Origin: Panicum virgatum | Taxonomy: Eukaryota > Streptophyta > Magnoliopsida > Poales > Poaceae | Length of the DNA: 64,000 bases | Assembly: GCF_016808335.1 (NCBI RefSeq) | Contig: NC_053150.1 | Span: 41,071,607-41,135,606, forward strand | Direction of reading: 5' to 3' | Shown: positions 35,686 through 48,716 of the stretch, one piece after another | How the letters are laid out: each line of letters opens with the position of its first letter | Numbering within the stretch: the stretch's first letter is position 1 | Position numbers and translations under genes: made by a program | The notes under the pieces: model-generated | Seen by the model: the letters and a program-made list of their open reading frames with translations, nothing else | Databases searched by the model: none | What the model was told of the DNA's origin: nothing

Positions 35686-38600
35686 AAGGAATTTTTTGGA
35701 ATAGCAGAGGTCTTAGCGACTTGGCTAAAACAAAATTTCTTGCAGATACAGCTAGAGAGCAGAACTTAGATTTCATTGCTCTACTAGAAACAGGGAAAAA
35801 AGACTTCTCCCAAACATCGCTTAATGGCCTTTGTGGGGGAAAAAATTACCTTTGGCATTGGACTGAGCCTCATGGAAGGTCAGGTGGTATTCTTCTAGGG
35901 GTAAACCTAGATGCCCTGGATATTGGAAGCATAGAAGAAGGGGACTACTATGTGAAATTTAGATTAAAGAATAAAAGAGATAATTTCAAATGGGTACTGG
36001 TGGCTGCTTATGGGGTAGCTCAACCAGAATACAAGGAAAGTTTTCTCACGGAACTAGTTCACGCATGTAGTAAAGAGAACTTACCGCTTCAACTTGGAGG
36101 TGATTTCAATATCATTAGGAATCCAAGAGAAAAAAATAATGAGAGGTACAATGACAAGTGGCCATTTTTGTTTAATGCAATCATAGATGGCTTAAACTTG
36201 AGGGAGATAGAAATGTCGGGAAGAAAATACACCTGGGCTAATTCCTTAGCCACTCCAACTTTTGAGAAATTGGACAGGGTGTTGGTCAGTACGGAATGGG
36301 AACAATACTTCCCTTTGGCTACGGTTGTTGCATTGAGTAGGGAGATTTCGGACCACACTCCATTGCTTCTAAGCACTGGGGAAGTGTCTAGCGCTAGGAC
36401 TCCGCCTTTGTTTCAGTTCGAGCTAGGGTGGCTTCTGAGAGAAGGCTTTTTTGAACTTGTTTCGGATGTTTGGAACAAGGAGAATAAGGGCTCCACATCC
36501 CTGCAAGTGTGGCAAAACAAAATAAGAAAATTACGACAATTCCTGAGAGGTTGGGATAAAAACATGAATGGTGCATATAAAAAAGAAAAGCAAGAACTCT
36601 TGAAGAAAGCTGATGAGCTGGATAAGAAGGCTGAAACCCAGCTTTTGAGTCAGCAAGAGATCGATCTCAAACAATGCGTAAAAGATAGACTAGCTCATCT
36701 TCTACGCGAGGAGGAGATCAAATGGTTTCAGCGAGCAAAAACCAAGGAACTATTGCAAGGAGACGACAATACTAAGTATTTTCAGCTCATAGCTAATGGT
36801 AAGCGAAGGAAAACAAGGATTTTTCGATTAGAACAAGAGGAAGGCGTAATTGAGGGAGAAGAAAATCTGAAAAAATACATCACAAAGTACTATAAAGGTT
36901 TATTTGGGCCCTCCAAAAAAATTACTGGACTATGGATGAGAGTAGGACTGAAGATATTTTTCAAGTAACAAATGAGGAAAATGAGATCTTAATAGAGAGT
37001 TTCTCGGAGAAAGAGGTCCGAGAGGCGATATTTTAGATGAAGCACAATAAAGCTCTAGGGCCTGATGGCTTCCCTATGGAGTTTTACCAGGTGTTCTGGA
37101 GTCTTATAAAACATGATCTAATGGCCATGTTTCAAGATTTCCATAGACACAACCTCCCTCTCTTCAGTTTGAATTTTGGGGTAATAACTTTACTCCCAAA
37201 ACTGAAGGAAGTTAAGATGATTCAACAATTTCGACCAATTTGCATGCTGAACGTTAGCTTCAAAATTTTTACAAAGGTTGTTGCTAATAGGCTTACAACA
37301 GTGGCAAATAGGATTATTGGACCTTCACAATCAGCTTTCTTGCCGAGAAGGTACATTTTGGAGGGGGTGGTAATCTTACATGAAACCATTCACGAGATTC
37401 AGAGGAAAAAACAAAGTGGTCTAATTCTCAAATTAGATTTCGAGAAGGCTTACGATAAGGTCAATTGGTCCTTTTTACAACAAGCCTTAAGAATGAAAGG
37501 TTTTACGCCTCAGTGGTGCAAGTTGATTGAGAGTATTGTTAGTGGGGGTAATGTGGGAATAAAGATAAATGACGAGATGGGAAACTTTTTCCAAACCAAA
37601 AAGGGCTTAAGACAAGGGGATCCTCTTTCACCGGTTCTATTCAATCTGATGGCCGATATGCTTGCGGTTTTTATCTCAAGAGCTGCGATTGCAGGACAAT
37701 TCAAAGGCTTAGTGCCACATTTGGTAGATGGGGGGTTGTCGATTCTCCAATATGCAGATGATATGATTCTTTTCTTGGAAAATGATTTAGAACAGGCCAA
37801 GAACTTGAAGCTAGTACTATGTGCTTTCGAGAAGTTATCCGGCCTCAAGATCAATTTCCATAAGAGCGAACTATTCTGCATGGGAGAAGCTAAATAATTG
37901 GTAAAAACTTACACGTATTTATTTGGTTGTCAAGAAGGAAGTTTTCCATTCAAATATTTAGGGATTCCAATGAGTGATCACAGGTTGGCAAATAAGGATT
38001 GGAGCATGATAGAAGAACGTTTTCAGAAAAAACTTAGCAGCTGGAAAGGAAAACTCTTATCAGTTGGAGGAAGATTAGTGCTCATTAATTCAGTTTTGTC
38101 CAGTCTACCAATGTTCATGCTTTCCTTCTTCAAAATTCCTAAAGGTGTGCTTAAGAAATTGGATTATTACAGGTCCAGATTTTTCTGGCAATGTGATGAT
38201 CACCAAAAGAAGTACAGACTTGCAAAATGGAGCATTCTTTCTACACCTAAGTGTGTAGGGGGTTTGGGTATCACAAACCTTGAGTTTCAAAATATCTGTT
38301 TGCTAAGCAAATGGCTTTTCAAACTCCTCAATGAAGAAGGAATGTGGCAAACCTTGCTCAAACGGAAATATCTAGGTAATAAGGTGTTGTCACAAGTGGC
38401 TAAGAAACCAAAAGATTCTCAATTCTGGAAAGGGCTAATGGACATTAAAGGTTTCTTTTTACCACGAGGACGATTTATAGTTCGGAATGGCATGCAATCC
38501 AGATTTTGGGAGGATCTTTGGGTTGGAAATGAACCATTGATGCATCAATACCCATCCCTGTACCGTATCGCTAGGAGAAAGAACCAAACAGTAGCTCATG

Positions 38601-39363
38601 TGCTAAGTACTAGGCCACTAAATATTACTTTCAGGCGAGCACTAGTGGGAGATAGGTTGAGGTTGTGGGTAGAACTGGTTACAAAAATAATGAGTGTGGA
38701 GTTAGGAGATCAAGATGATAGTTTTATTTGGTGTTTGACAAAGCATGCTTCTTTCACGGTGAAGTCTATGTACTCGGATTTGATGAAAATTGGCTACTTA
38801 CCTGATAGGTGTGTAGCTTGGGACCTAAAGATACCGCTCAAGATAAAATTTTTTTGTGGTATTTAAAAAAAGGGGTCATTCTAACAAAAGACAATCTTGC
38901 AAAACGAAATTGGAAAGGTGATACTAAATGTTGCTTTTGTAGCTCTAGCGAGACTATACAACATTTATTCTTTGATTGTCATGTGGCTAGGTTCGTTTGA
39001 AATGCGGTTTACGTCGTGTTTGGTATTCAGCCACCCACAAGCATGTCATCTTTGTTGGGTTCTTGGCTGGGAAATTTTTCCAGAAAGCTTCAAAAACATA
39101 TTCTTGTGGTTGCATCGGCTCAGTGTTGGGCAATTTGGTTGAGTAGAAATGATGTGGTATTCCAAAAGACCATTCCTAACTCTTATTTGCAGGTAATTTT
39201 CAGAGGGACATATTGGGCGAGATGTTGGTCAGAGTTGTCTAAAGAGGAAGAGAAGCTATCATTGAAGAAGAGGGCATGCAGTTTGGAGAGTGCTGTCATG
39301 GCGTTTTACAGCAAGCACGGTTGGAACTTCAGGAACAGGATTGAAGCTCCTAGTGTGCTTTAG
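35682..39363 (+). pseudogene. LINE ORF2: endonuclease, reverse transcriptase, zf-RVT
   Basis: The ATG at 35682 overlaps the ORF1 stop as ATGA. The endonuclease (about 35682-36380) shows MKGIFWNSRGL, the catalytic LLETGKKD, GGDFNII and SDHTPLL. A linker helix region leads to a stop at 36966-36968. RT resumes with a TAG at 37034-37036 and then PDGFPMEFYQVFW, FRPICMLNVSFKI, ILKLDFEKAYDKVNW, KGLRQGDPLSPVLFNLM and the active site QYADDMILF (about 37750-37776). TAA at 37895-37897 and a frame change at about 38866 break the C terminus, where the zf-RVT (WKGDTKCCFCSSSETIQHLF) lies at about 38909-38970. At least three nonsense codons make it inactive. Confidence 0.88.
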
Positions 39364-39556
39364 TTTTATGTTCCTTTTCTTTTCTTGTGTCAGTCTTGTC
39401 TAGTGCAGAAGTTAAACCTTATGACAGTGTTTGCAGCGTTTGGTGTCGGCGTTCTTGTCGCGGTTAAGTTTATGTTGACAGCTTAAATGCTGTTTTTGTA
39501 AGACCTAGGCTGTAGACATTCATCTTGAATGTTCAAGGCCGGAAATTATCCTTAAT

Positions 39557-39939
39557 CTAAAAAAAGATCAGTGGACCGGAATACCAAAGGACTGCGATGC
39601 TGCATGTGCTCGTGTCACCAGATGATGAGATGAGCAGTAAGAACAGCAGCAGCAGGAAAAGAAAAAGAAGCCTGTGAAAAGAAGCAAAAGAGAAGCCATC
39701 CTTTTTCTTTACATCTTTTTTCCAGGGAAAAGGACGGCGGCTCCCATCAGAAACTACACACTGTGGTCGTCTAAGCTCTAAAGCACCTAGTGGTAACTTT
39801 AATTCCAAACTGGCTCGCAACAAATCTTACCAATACCAACCCTCACTCAGTCACTCTCTACCTGTAATTTTTTTTTCAAGCACTCTGATCCTAGTCTGAA
39901 CTTTGATGCTATGAATAACTTCCCGGCAGGCGGCAGCTG
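39557..39939 (-). other. 3' UTR of the receptor kinase gene
   Basis: Sequence between the LINE tail and the stop codon of the minus-strand kinase gene. It contains Pro/Leu-rich spurious frames only. Probably 3' UTR. Confidence 0.5.
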
Positions 39940-42900
39940 CTACCTCGGCCCCGAGAGCTCCATCTCCTCGACCATGTCGATGGAGCGCGCCTCGTCGCTG
40001 CTGAGGCTGCTGTCGTTGTCGTGGAAGTCGTTGAAGAAGACGGAGCCGTTGGAGTCGTTGCGGTGGTCGTAGCCGAGCGCGTCGTGGCACGGCGGCGCCC
40101 CCGCGGCGGCCGGCCGGTTCGTGGCCTCCCACTTCTCGGCCAGGCCGTCGCCCTCCAGCATCCGGACCACCTCGGACATCTTGGGCCGGTGCGACGGCTG
40201 GAACTGCGTGCAGAGGAGCGCGACGTGCACCATCTCCGCCACCTCGATCCGGTCGTAGTGCGGGCCCAGGTCCTGGTCCACCAGCAGGTCCAGCATCTTC
40301 TCCTGATGCACCTTCCTCACCTATTTTGTTGGCAAACAAAACAAAGCAAGATCATTATTTAGCCAAACACTTTGTCACTAACAAGAAGGCATGTCAGATG
40401 ATCAGCACTTAGGCCGTATCATCAGGTGCAGCTCGATCAGGAGGAGCACGCATGGTTTTATTGCAAGTACCCCCAAGCCGGTACTTCCCAGTGCTTCCAA
40501 CAGCAGGGGATAGGGGAAAGGGGACCAGAGTTTGGCTCAGTTATTGGCATTCAGATGGACCTGGAACGACATCCTGTGCCGCATCAGGTATCCGGATGCC
40601 GTCCTGATCAGTACTATGCTCGCTAATGAATGCGCATGGCCGGCCGTGTGCGTCCAGCATGCGGCATGAATGGATCTCTGTCATAGACACACTGATCACA
40701 TACCAAGATGGCAAGATTGCATCAAAAACGACATGAACTCAAAAGCTTGCTGGCTTACCAAGTTTTAGCAGTTTGTTTTGCATTGGACAGAAATGAAAGC
40801 AAGACGGAGAGAGGCGTACGTACCCAGTCGAGCATGACGCCGCCCTTGTGGTTGTGGCCGGCGCCGGAGCCCTTGCCGAGCTCGAGCGCGCGCTGGCCGG
40901 TGACGAGCTCGAGCAGCAGGATCCCGAAGCCGAAGACGTCCGTCTTCTCCGACGACTGGCCGGTGGAGAGGTACTCGGGCGCGATGTGGCCCACGGTGCC
41001 CCGCACCGCGGTGGTGACGTGCGAGTCGCCGTGGTCCAGCAGCTTGGCGAGCCCGAAGTCGCCGACGACGGCCTCGAGGCGCTCGTCCAGCAGCACGTTG
41101 GCGGCCTTGACGTCCCGGTGGATGATCTTGGGGTCGCACTGCTCGTGCAGGTACAGCAGGCCCCGCGCCGCCCCCACCGCGATCCGCTTCCGCGCCGCCC
41201 AGTCCAGCGCCGGCTTCCCTGCATGCAGCGCCGCGTCAAGGCCCGCCGACGACGACGGGTTAGCTAATTCATCAATTAATGCACGGCGGTGCGCGTCGCC
41301 GGCGCTGCGTGGGTGCACGTGGCTGCGGCGGCGTACGTACGGTACGGCGTGGCGAGGGAGGGAGATCGCCGACGTCACGGCACCGGCCGGCGTATCCCTG
41401 CCCTCGGGATCGACTGGCCGGCGAGCCCCAGAGCGAGGCCCCTGCCCGCTGCACCTGCTGCGTGCGCAGTAGGCATACGGAGCGAGAGATACGATGCGCA
41501 CGGCCTACGACAGCACGGGTGTTTGCCCGGCCGGTGGTTTTGCAGGTGATGTGGACCAGCGGCCTCCTAGCTTAAGGTTAAGGGGCGCTCGAGTTAGCGG
41601 TTGGGCAGCTGATAGATAGGCAGATTGCTGAGCAGTGATGGCAACGCTTGCTGAGGATTTGCTTGGCACGGCCGCATGGGACACGCGAGCTTGCAGGGCG
41701 GAACAGTGACCGGACGGGGCACACGGAACAAAAGAAGAAGCCGACATGCCCTTGGCTGTGCCGCTGTTCCAGCGGCGCCCCCACGCGCTCCTGGTCCTCC
41801 TGGAGACCAGGACCACCACTTCCCCGAAGCAGCACCAGCAGCAGCTAGCGTTGTAGCCCTAGCAACCCTGATCGACCCCCCTGACCCGCCATGAGTCCAT
41901 GACCAAGCGTCGAGACCCCCTGACGGGCACGCGTGCGCGCGAGCAAACCCGAGGCAACGCCGGAGGGCTCGCCTCGTCGGCAATGCCATGCCCGTGGGGA
42001 ACAGACCGCGCATTCACGCGGGGCCTGGCGCGGACGGAACGGAACCCATGCGACGCGAGCGCGGCGGGTGCGGGCGAGCGGTGGCGCGGCGCACGGCCCG
42101 GCCGGCACGGGCGCGTCCGACCTGCGCGGGGTACGCCGACGCCGACGCGGGGCGCGGGCTGTTACGCGCGTCACGCCAAGCCGTGGCTGCAGCGGCGGGC
42201 GATAAATACACGCTGCTGCCGCCGCGCTCGTCCAGTGGCCACTGGCCACAGCGGGTGCGGTACTGGCACGGCTGCTATTACCAGTGTACCAGCACGCGCG
42301 GATACGCTTCCGGCTGTGCTTCGTGTCGCGCCGCGCGGTGGCGCGCGGCACGCGCCCGGGGAGTAGGGGGGCAGCCGGGGATGTGGACAAATCGTGAGTG
42401 CGGTGGTGTTCCGGCCTGTGGTCTCCGCCCGCCCATGGTCCCCCGCGCGACCACGCCTGACTCCCCCCTGGGTAGCGGGTACTGTGCACCTCCCCTCCCA
42501 TGACTCCTGCGTGCACTTCCGCGCGCGGGGCCCGCACGGACCGACCGGCGGGACGGACGGGCCCACCACGCGAGCTCGTCGCGCCACGGCACGAACCTTG
42601 ATGCGCGCGACACCTCCCTCTCTTCAGTCTTCACTACCACTGGAACGCGTACGGTGACGGTGGCGTACCTCGGAGGCGCGACGCGACGCTGCCGTTGGGC
42701 ATGTAGGGGTAGACGAGGAGGCGCTCCCCACCGGCGGCGCAGAAGCCCACGAGGCGGAGCAGGTGGCGGTGCACGGCGAGGCTGATCATCTCCACCTCCG
42801 TGCGGAACTGCGCCTCCCCGGACGCGCTGGCGGGGTCGTTCAGCCGCTTCACGGCCACCGTCGTGCCGTCGGCGAGCCGGCCGCGGTACACGTTGCCGAA

Positions 42901-45248
42901 CCCGCCCTTGCCCAGGACGTGCCTCGCCGCGAACCCGTCCGTGGCCGCCTGCAGCTCGCGCAGCCCGAACTGGCGCACGTTCCCCAGCCGCGCCACCGCC
43001 ACCCCGCCGCCGCCGCCGCCGTCCTCCAGGTCGCGGCCGCCCCGATCTGCAGCAACCATCCAAGCACCACGCGTCGTTTCATGTCTCGTTCAGGAGGATC
43101 GCGTTGGCGATGGCGACGTGGCGCTGCCGCTGGGCACGTACCGAGGATGCCGAGGACGGAGGAGCGGGCCCCCGAGTGCCGGCGCTTCCGCCGCCAGAGG
43201 AAGCAGGACACGGCGAAGAGCACGAGGGAGGAGGCGCCCAGGCTCGTCCCTACGCCGATCGGCAGCCGCGCGCCAGCCTTGGACCTCCCCGCCGCCGCCC
43301 CTGCACGCACAAACAAAACCAAACGCTGATCCCCAGGCAAACCGCGCCATCCCGGCCAGACCGCGCCACCAGCTACAAGCCTAGCACGCAACTGTTCCGG
43401 GCAAGCGGCGCTGCGACGGCGCCCCGCCCCGGCGGCACGATGTCTCCTCGGCCGCTACACGGCGAAGCGAGAGCGCAGAAGCGGCAGCGGCGACGCGTGC
43501 CTGCGCGCCCACCATCGACGCCACGCGCTCCGAGAAAAGCGAGGAAAGCAAAGCGCCGAGCACGACGGGACAGGAGGGGGAGTGGCGGCATGGTCGAAGA
43601 CAGAGACAAGAGCCGCGAAGAGAGACAGGAAGAGAGAGAGAGTGCGTGTGTGCTCACTGCTGCCGCCGCCGCCGCCGCCCGGAGTGGATTCCAGCGGGAA
43701 GGGCACGGCGGCCGGCGCCTGCGCGGCGGCGCACTCCCCCGCGCCGGCGCTCCCGCATATCATCGGGTTGCCCACGATGCTGCACGCCACGCGAACATTA
43801 AACAAACAGACAAACAACCTTGGCATTAGATTCGATGCTACCACCACCATCATGATACAGTTCAGTTTCTTTTTTAAGAAAAACAATAAAAAAGAAGAAA
43901 GCAAAAGGTGATCAAACTAGTGTGGAATCGTGGATTAGGATAAGACGATCGGCCGGGCTGCGGGCGGCGATCCATGCTTACTTGAACGTCCTTGTCGGGA
44001 AGACCGGGACGGGGCCGGTGAGGTTGTTGAAGGACAAGTCCCTGGGAAGAACCAACGAGCAGACGCATCGGGTCACGGAATGAATCTCAATTTGATTTAA
44101 AGCGCAAAAAAGGGAACGAACAGCGGCATGGAATTGAGGAAGCCGATGGCTTGGACAAGACAAGCGAATGCGTGCGTGTGTAGTGTACGTACATGAAGGA
44201 GAGCTGCGGGATCTTGGCCAGCGACGCGGGGAACGGCCCGGACAAGCTGTTGTTGTTGAGCCTCCTGCGGCGGAGAACGGACAGGACAAGGAGCGAGCAT
44301 GAGGAGAGCAGCCATGGCGTCGCTCGGAACGGGGATCGGGATCGGGATCGGGATCGGGATCTTTGGGAGGAGGCTCACTCACAGGTACCGGAGGGTGGAG
44401 ACGCGGCCGAGCGTGTCGGGCACGCGGCCGGAGAAGCGGTTGTTGGAGAGGTCCAGCGTCTGCAGCCGCGGCAGCGCGCCCAGCTCCGGCAGCAGCCGGC
44501 CGGAGATGTTGTTGTTCTGCAGCAGCCTGGGAAAAAAACAAAAAGCGAGACGTACGGGCGGCGGCGCCGTCACCGTCGGCAGCGGATTCAGTGATGGTTC
44601 CCGTTTAAAATTTTTCCTTGACCCATGAACGGCACGATGGATGGACGGGTCGGCGAGGAGGTTTCGTTGCTTACACTTGCTCGAGATGGGTGAGGTTGGC
44701 GATCCTCCCGGACAGCGTCCCCGACAGGCCCTGGCTCGGCGCTCCCCTGGAACGTGAAGGCAAACGCGTGGGTGTCAGCTGCAACTCGCTAGCCCGCCGG
44801 CCGGCCATTATTGCCAGGCTCTTCCTACGGCTGGTCACGAGACGAGTGACGAGAGAGAGAGAGGGTGCCGAGCTTACAGGCCGATGACGAGGTTCTGGGC
44901 GGAGCAGGTGATCACGGCCCAGCTGCAGGGGTCGACGGAGTCCTGGTCCCAGTTGCCGAGCACGCCGCGCGGGTCGACCAGCCCCTGCCGGATGGCGATC
45001 AGCGCCTGCACTGCACGCGGAAAAGCTCGCGGCCAAGCCGCGGAAACGAATCAGCCGCCGGGAAGAAAAAAAAACCCGCCGAGAAGTGCATGCAATTGGG
45101 TGCTGCTGGGTGGCGCGGCGGCGAGCGCCGGCCAGAAGGCGTTCGTGGCGTTACCTTCGGGGTTGAGGGGCTCGGAGGCGGAGGCGAGTAGGGCGACAGC
45201 GGGGAGGGAGAGGAGCAGGAGGACGACGAAGCCGCCGGAGGAGGCCAT
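39940..45248 (-). CDS. NIK/SERK-type LRR receptor-like kinase (LRR-II)
   Basis: Eleven exons on the minus strand (45248-45155, 45010-44878, 44746-44675, 44526-44383, 44264-44193, 44041-43982, 43779-43658, 43300-43142, 43046-42669, 41218-40824, 40320-39940) encode 669 residues in one frame. Signal peptide ([21 protein letters not shown]), then the LRRNT ([20 protein letters not shown], with DPCSW). The LRR exons are 72, 144 and 72 nt, as in SERK/NIK genes. A Gly/Pro-rich juxtamembrane segment and one membrane helix ([17 protein letters not shown]) follow. The kinase has GKGGFGNVY, catalytic [17 protein letters not shown] and GDFGLAK, so it is an RD kinase and looks active. The C terminus is acidic/Ser-rich, ending MELSGPR. 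The family acts at the plasma membrane as co-receptors in immunity or development. NIK rather than SERK is favoured by lack of a SPP hinge and by the NPMICG motif. Confidence 0.92.
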
Positions 45249-46194
45249 TGGCGGAGCCGGAGGAACGGGAGTGATGGGGCGAGAGGCGCCCGAGCAGGGA
45301 GGAGAAAGAAAAGTGCGAGCTGGGAGGGCAGGGGAGGGGAGGCAGGCGGCAGGGCATAGAGTGGAGCCGAGCGGGGTGGCTTTGGTGGCGTCGCTTTTTC
45401 TCGTGTCATGCAAGAGGGAAGGGGGGAGGTAGGCTGGAGGGGAAAGAAAGCGGGACGAGGCCCGGCCGGGGCGACGGATCGATGGGATGCCTGCCGATCG
45501 ATGCCGGCGGGGTGGTCTCTGGTCTGCAATTCTGCATGCCCACTCATCCCTTCGCCGTGGCATCTTTGGGTGACAGCGACAGGGGGGGAAATGATCATGG
45601 ATGCCAATGCCATGGAAGAACCCTGACCGCTGGGGCCCGCGGTGCAGCGACTGCCGAGGCTCTCGGCTAGTGCCCGGTTTCTTTTCTTGGGTGGTACGTG
45701 CAGAGACATGCAGTGCGACTTGTTGGGAGTTGGGAAGTGCAGGTGCCTGAAGACTGAAGAGTGAGGCCAGCCAGTGGGGTTGATGATGGCAATTAGGCCC
45801 ATAAACCGTTCAGCTAGTCAAGCTGGGATGGTTAACAGTGTTGTTTAATGCTAGAAAACAGAAAAGTCTAGATCCGATTGTCGGTTTGCACCGGAAGCCA
45901 CCGGGAGCCGCGCAGCAGGGAATATCCGTCGCCCAGTACAGTTTGATATGCATCGCTAGATAAACCAGCCGCATCGAATGAGAGAGGACCGTGCTGATCG
46001 AGCGATTTGGATCTTAGCTAGGCTGGAGTACACCCACGCGGCTAATAAGCCATGTGGTGGTCGTGAGCTAGAGCTATCATGTCATCGCTGGGAGTTGTTC
46101 AGGAGGCCTCCCCGTCCGTCCAATCCAGACACGCGGGGGAAATGGACGGTAGCTCCCAAGACCAGCTGCCAAGACCACTGTTCCTTTGGCTCGG
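45249..46194. other. Promoter side of the receptor kinase gene and unassigned DNA
   Basis: GC-rich near the kinase start codon, then mixed composition. It should hold the 5' UTR and promoter of the minus-strand kinase gene. I see no further gene. Confidence 0.45.
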
Positions 46195-46275
46195 TACTAA
46201 ATTTGCATGTTAGTACCGGCTAAAGCCGTGACCGGTACTAACGGCTGCGAATGAATGTGCGTTTTTCCAGTAGTG
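46195..46275 (-). mobile_element. CACTA transposon end, relic
   Basis: Ends gtttttccagtagtg at 46261-46275, the complement of a CACTACTGGAAAAA terminus. Just inside are copies of ggtacta/tagtaccgg, subterminal repeats like those of the full CACTA at 49890. No matching left end was found, so this is a truncated copy. Confidence 0.65.
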
Positions 46276-46444
46276 ACTGCAACACCGCTCATTCTACTCG
46301 GGGCTCTACTACTCTCCTGGTACGAACTACGAAGGAAGGATGCACCGATTTCTTCCTCATGGTTCTGGTAGTGAGACTGTGAGAGAGACTGAGAGCCTGA
46401 CAGGCAGGCCAACTGCCAACTGGCCGGCCTCCTTACCAAGAGTT

Positions 46445-46583
46445 AATTCCTTGAATGCTATTGAAATTTTCGCCAATTTCTTGAATGTCGCTAAATGCCA
46501 TTGAAGAGATTTTTTTTTCTATGACATGTAGAGTCAATGACAATCAAAAGATTGACTAAAATTTTAATGGCATTGAGGGAATT
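46445..46583. mobile_element. Small MITE
   Basis: A 139-bp AT-rich palindromic element. The left arm AATTCCTTGAATGCTATTGA matches the complement of the right arm, which reads AATTCCCTCAATGCCATTAA, with a few mismatches. No clear target duplication. Confidence 0.5.
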
Positions 46584-48716
46584 GGCTTGCTTACCAGAGG
46601 GGGACAACGAAATTCGAAATCAGCACGGTGCTGGTTGATTCGCGCGTCAGAGGACAGGTCCCCCGCGCAGGGCCGGGTGTGAGGAATCGCTGAGTTGTAG
46701 TACTCCATATGTGGCCCCGCGAAGGTATCCCGGCCCCGCATGCAGGGACAGAGGGTTCGCGGGCTCACGGCCCGCGTGGCGTCGAGTACACCGGGTCAAA
46801 AGACAGGATCGGCCCGGGAAGCCCTGACCGCCTCTGAGCAGCTGCTGCGTGCCGCCACTGCAGCCCGGTAAGACCTGACGGTGGAATGCTAGCTAGGAGT
46901 AGTCGCACTGGCGTCTGGCGCTCGCTGCGTCTTGCTCCTCTCGGTCTCGGCACCATGGGGAAGTTGGGAACGCGGCCTTCGTTTCAGCGCACGGCGTACG
47001 AGCCGGCGGTCGCTTTCCCGGCTCCTGACAATGCCGTCCAAAGATGGCGGGCCGGGGAAGAAAGGAAACGAGATTGGGAGAAAGAGGAGAGAGAGAGAGA
47101 GAAAGCGCATTGAAAGGGAAAAGGAAGGAGGCCAAAGATGGGGATAGAAAAGATTAAAAGAGACCGTGTAGGACACTGAGCGGTGACGTGGCGAAAAGAG
47201 GAGGCCGCAGGCAGGCAGCCGGGGTGCAGCCTGCAGAGCGATCGGCACCGGCCCTGGCACTGGCTCTGCTGCTGTCTGCCGCGGCTAGCCTAGCTTCCTC
47301 TCGCCCCCGCCACCCCAGACGGCCGCCGGCCGGTCGCGCACTCATTGCCGCCCACCTCTTTTTCGGGCAAGCCTGGGGCGCGGCCACCGGCGCGGCGCGG
47401 GGCGCTGCCGGGCTCCGGACGGGAAAGAAGGGAATCAATCTATCATGGCCGCGGCCGGGGGGCGGAATCGAGTGCGCGCCGGGCTCCTCGATACGAGGCG
47501 GCGGCGGCGGCACCAACTTGCCAATTGGCATCGCCATGCTATGATCCGGCCGCGCGCGTGTCGCATGGATTGGACTGCGGCGCGGGGGAGGGCGTGTCGG
47601 GCGCCGCGCGGCCGCGCTTCTTCCGGTGCTGCCGCAGCGTCACGCCATGCATGTTTGCTTGGCCGGAGGGGACGGATTGCAGGAGGGGAGAGCCAGGCAC
47701 CCGGAGGGCCCGCTGGCATGTTGGTTGGGTTCCCTTCCGGCGAGTCATGAGCCCATGACAAATTGAATTCGGCCGCCATCCGTCATGGGCTTAGAGTAAA
47801 TCTTTCACAAAAAAAAAAAGCACAACAGGCTAAACAGCTACCTGCGAGGTGTGCATGGAGGATATTGAGAGTTCATGCTAGATTATACAAGAACTCAGAG
47901 CAGATGCTAAGGGAGTTTGTCCACGAGCGACAAGAAACCAACCACGATGCACATGTTCTGGCGAGGAGCATACTGTCTAGCTTTATTGGTCAGCATTGTA
48001 TGGTTCTTTTGATCCATCAGATGGTGTTTGTACCACTTATTTTATTACTTAGTAAGAGTGATGAACCCCGTTAGGAAAAAAGTTGCTGCACAGCTGGCAT
48101 TTTAGAGTCAAGCAACCTCTTTCTATCGTTGACTATGTACGATCGCGCCAGACAGCACCCTACCCCTTTATTCTTTTTTTGGCGCCATCTGGTAGATAAC
48201 ACTACAATATTGACAGATATTGTGCAGCTGTGCAGGTGCTCCATGCTCATTTGCCAAGGCAGAATTTCAAAGATTTTATGCGATCCGAACATGGAGCGCC
48301 AACAGGTGGCTGATGTAAAATATAAGCGCACGTATACATGTCTATCGTATCTTACTTATGCATGTTCAAATTTTCATGGAAGCCCACCGAGAAAATGTAA
48401 AGCACAGTATCATTTCGACATTAAATTAAGAGGCAATGTTATGTATGCTTACATCTCGTCGGTCATTATTATTCGGCCATACTGCTTCAATGTCGGAGCT
48501 TTTACATTTCCATTTTATCTTTCCGATAAACTATAATAATTTCAACACTTAACTAATGATATGTTCAAACTTATGCTTATCATGGTGATATTTAAAATCA
48601 TATGTAGTTTTTTTTGAAGTGATAAAAAAAACCATATGTAGTTCGACCTTTTGTGCTTTAAACTCTCGTTTGCTACTATATGCATGTCGTGCATTAATAA
48701 AAAAACCCTAAAACCT
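46584..48716. other. Intergenic DNA, no gene recognised
   Basis: GC-rich from about 46650 to 47760, then AT-rich. Open frames in the GC-rich part overlap on both strands and carry no recognisable domain. A GA-rich run lies at 47075-47130. Confidence 0.45.

Larger units (their letters stand above)
33640..39556 (+). mobile_element. L1-type LINE, inactive
   Basis: A non-LTR retrotransposon of about 5.9 kb. ORF1 has a DUF4283-like nucleic-acid-binding region. ORF2 has an apurinic endonuclease, a reverse transcriptase and a C-terminal zf-RVT zinc finger. It ends in a short A tail (ctaaaaaaag, 39549-39557). It is on the same strand as the upstream SET gene and convergent with the receptor kinase gene. 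The 5' boundary is approximate, and I could not find matching target duplications. A SINE interrupts ORF1. Confidence 0.88.

Noticed and set aside
41505..42587. Several long open frames on both strands in the kinase intron
   Set aside because: GC-rich intron sequence between exons whose phases join directly; no domain seen.
42278..43063. 261-codon minus-strand frame in the kinase gene
   Set aside because: Out of frame with the kinase domain; the true exon 43046-42669 encodes the conserved subdomains.
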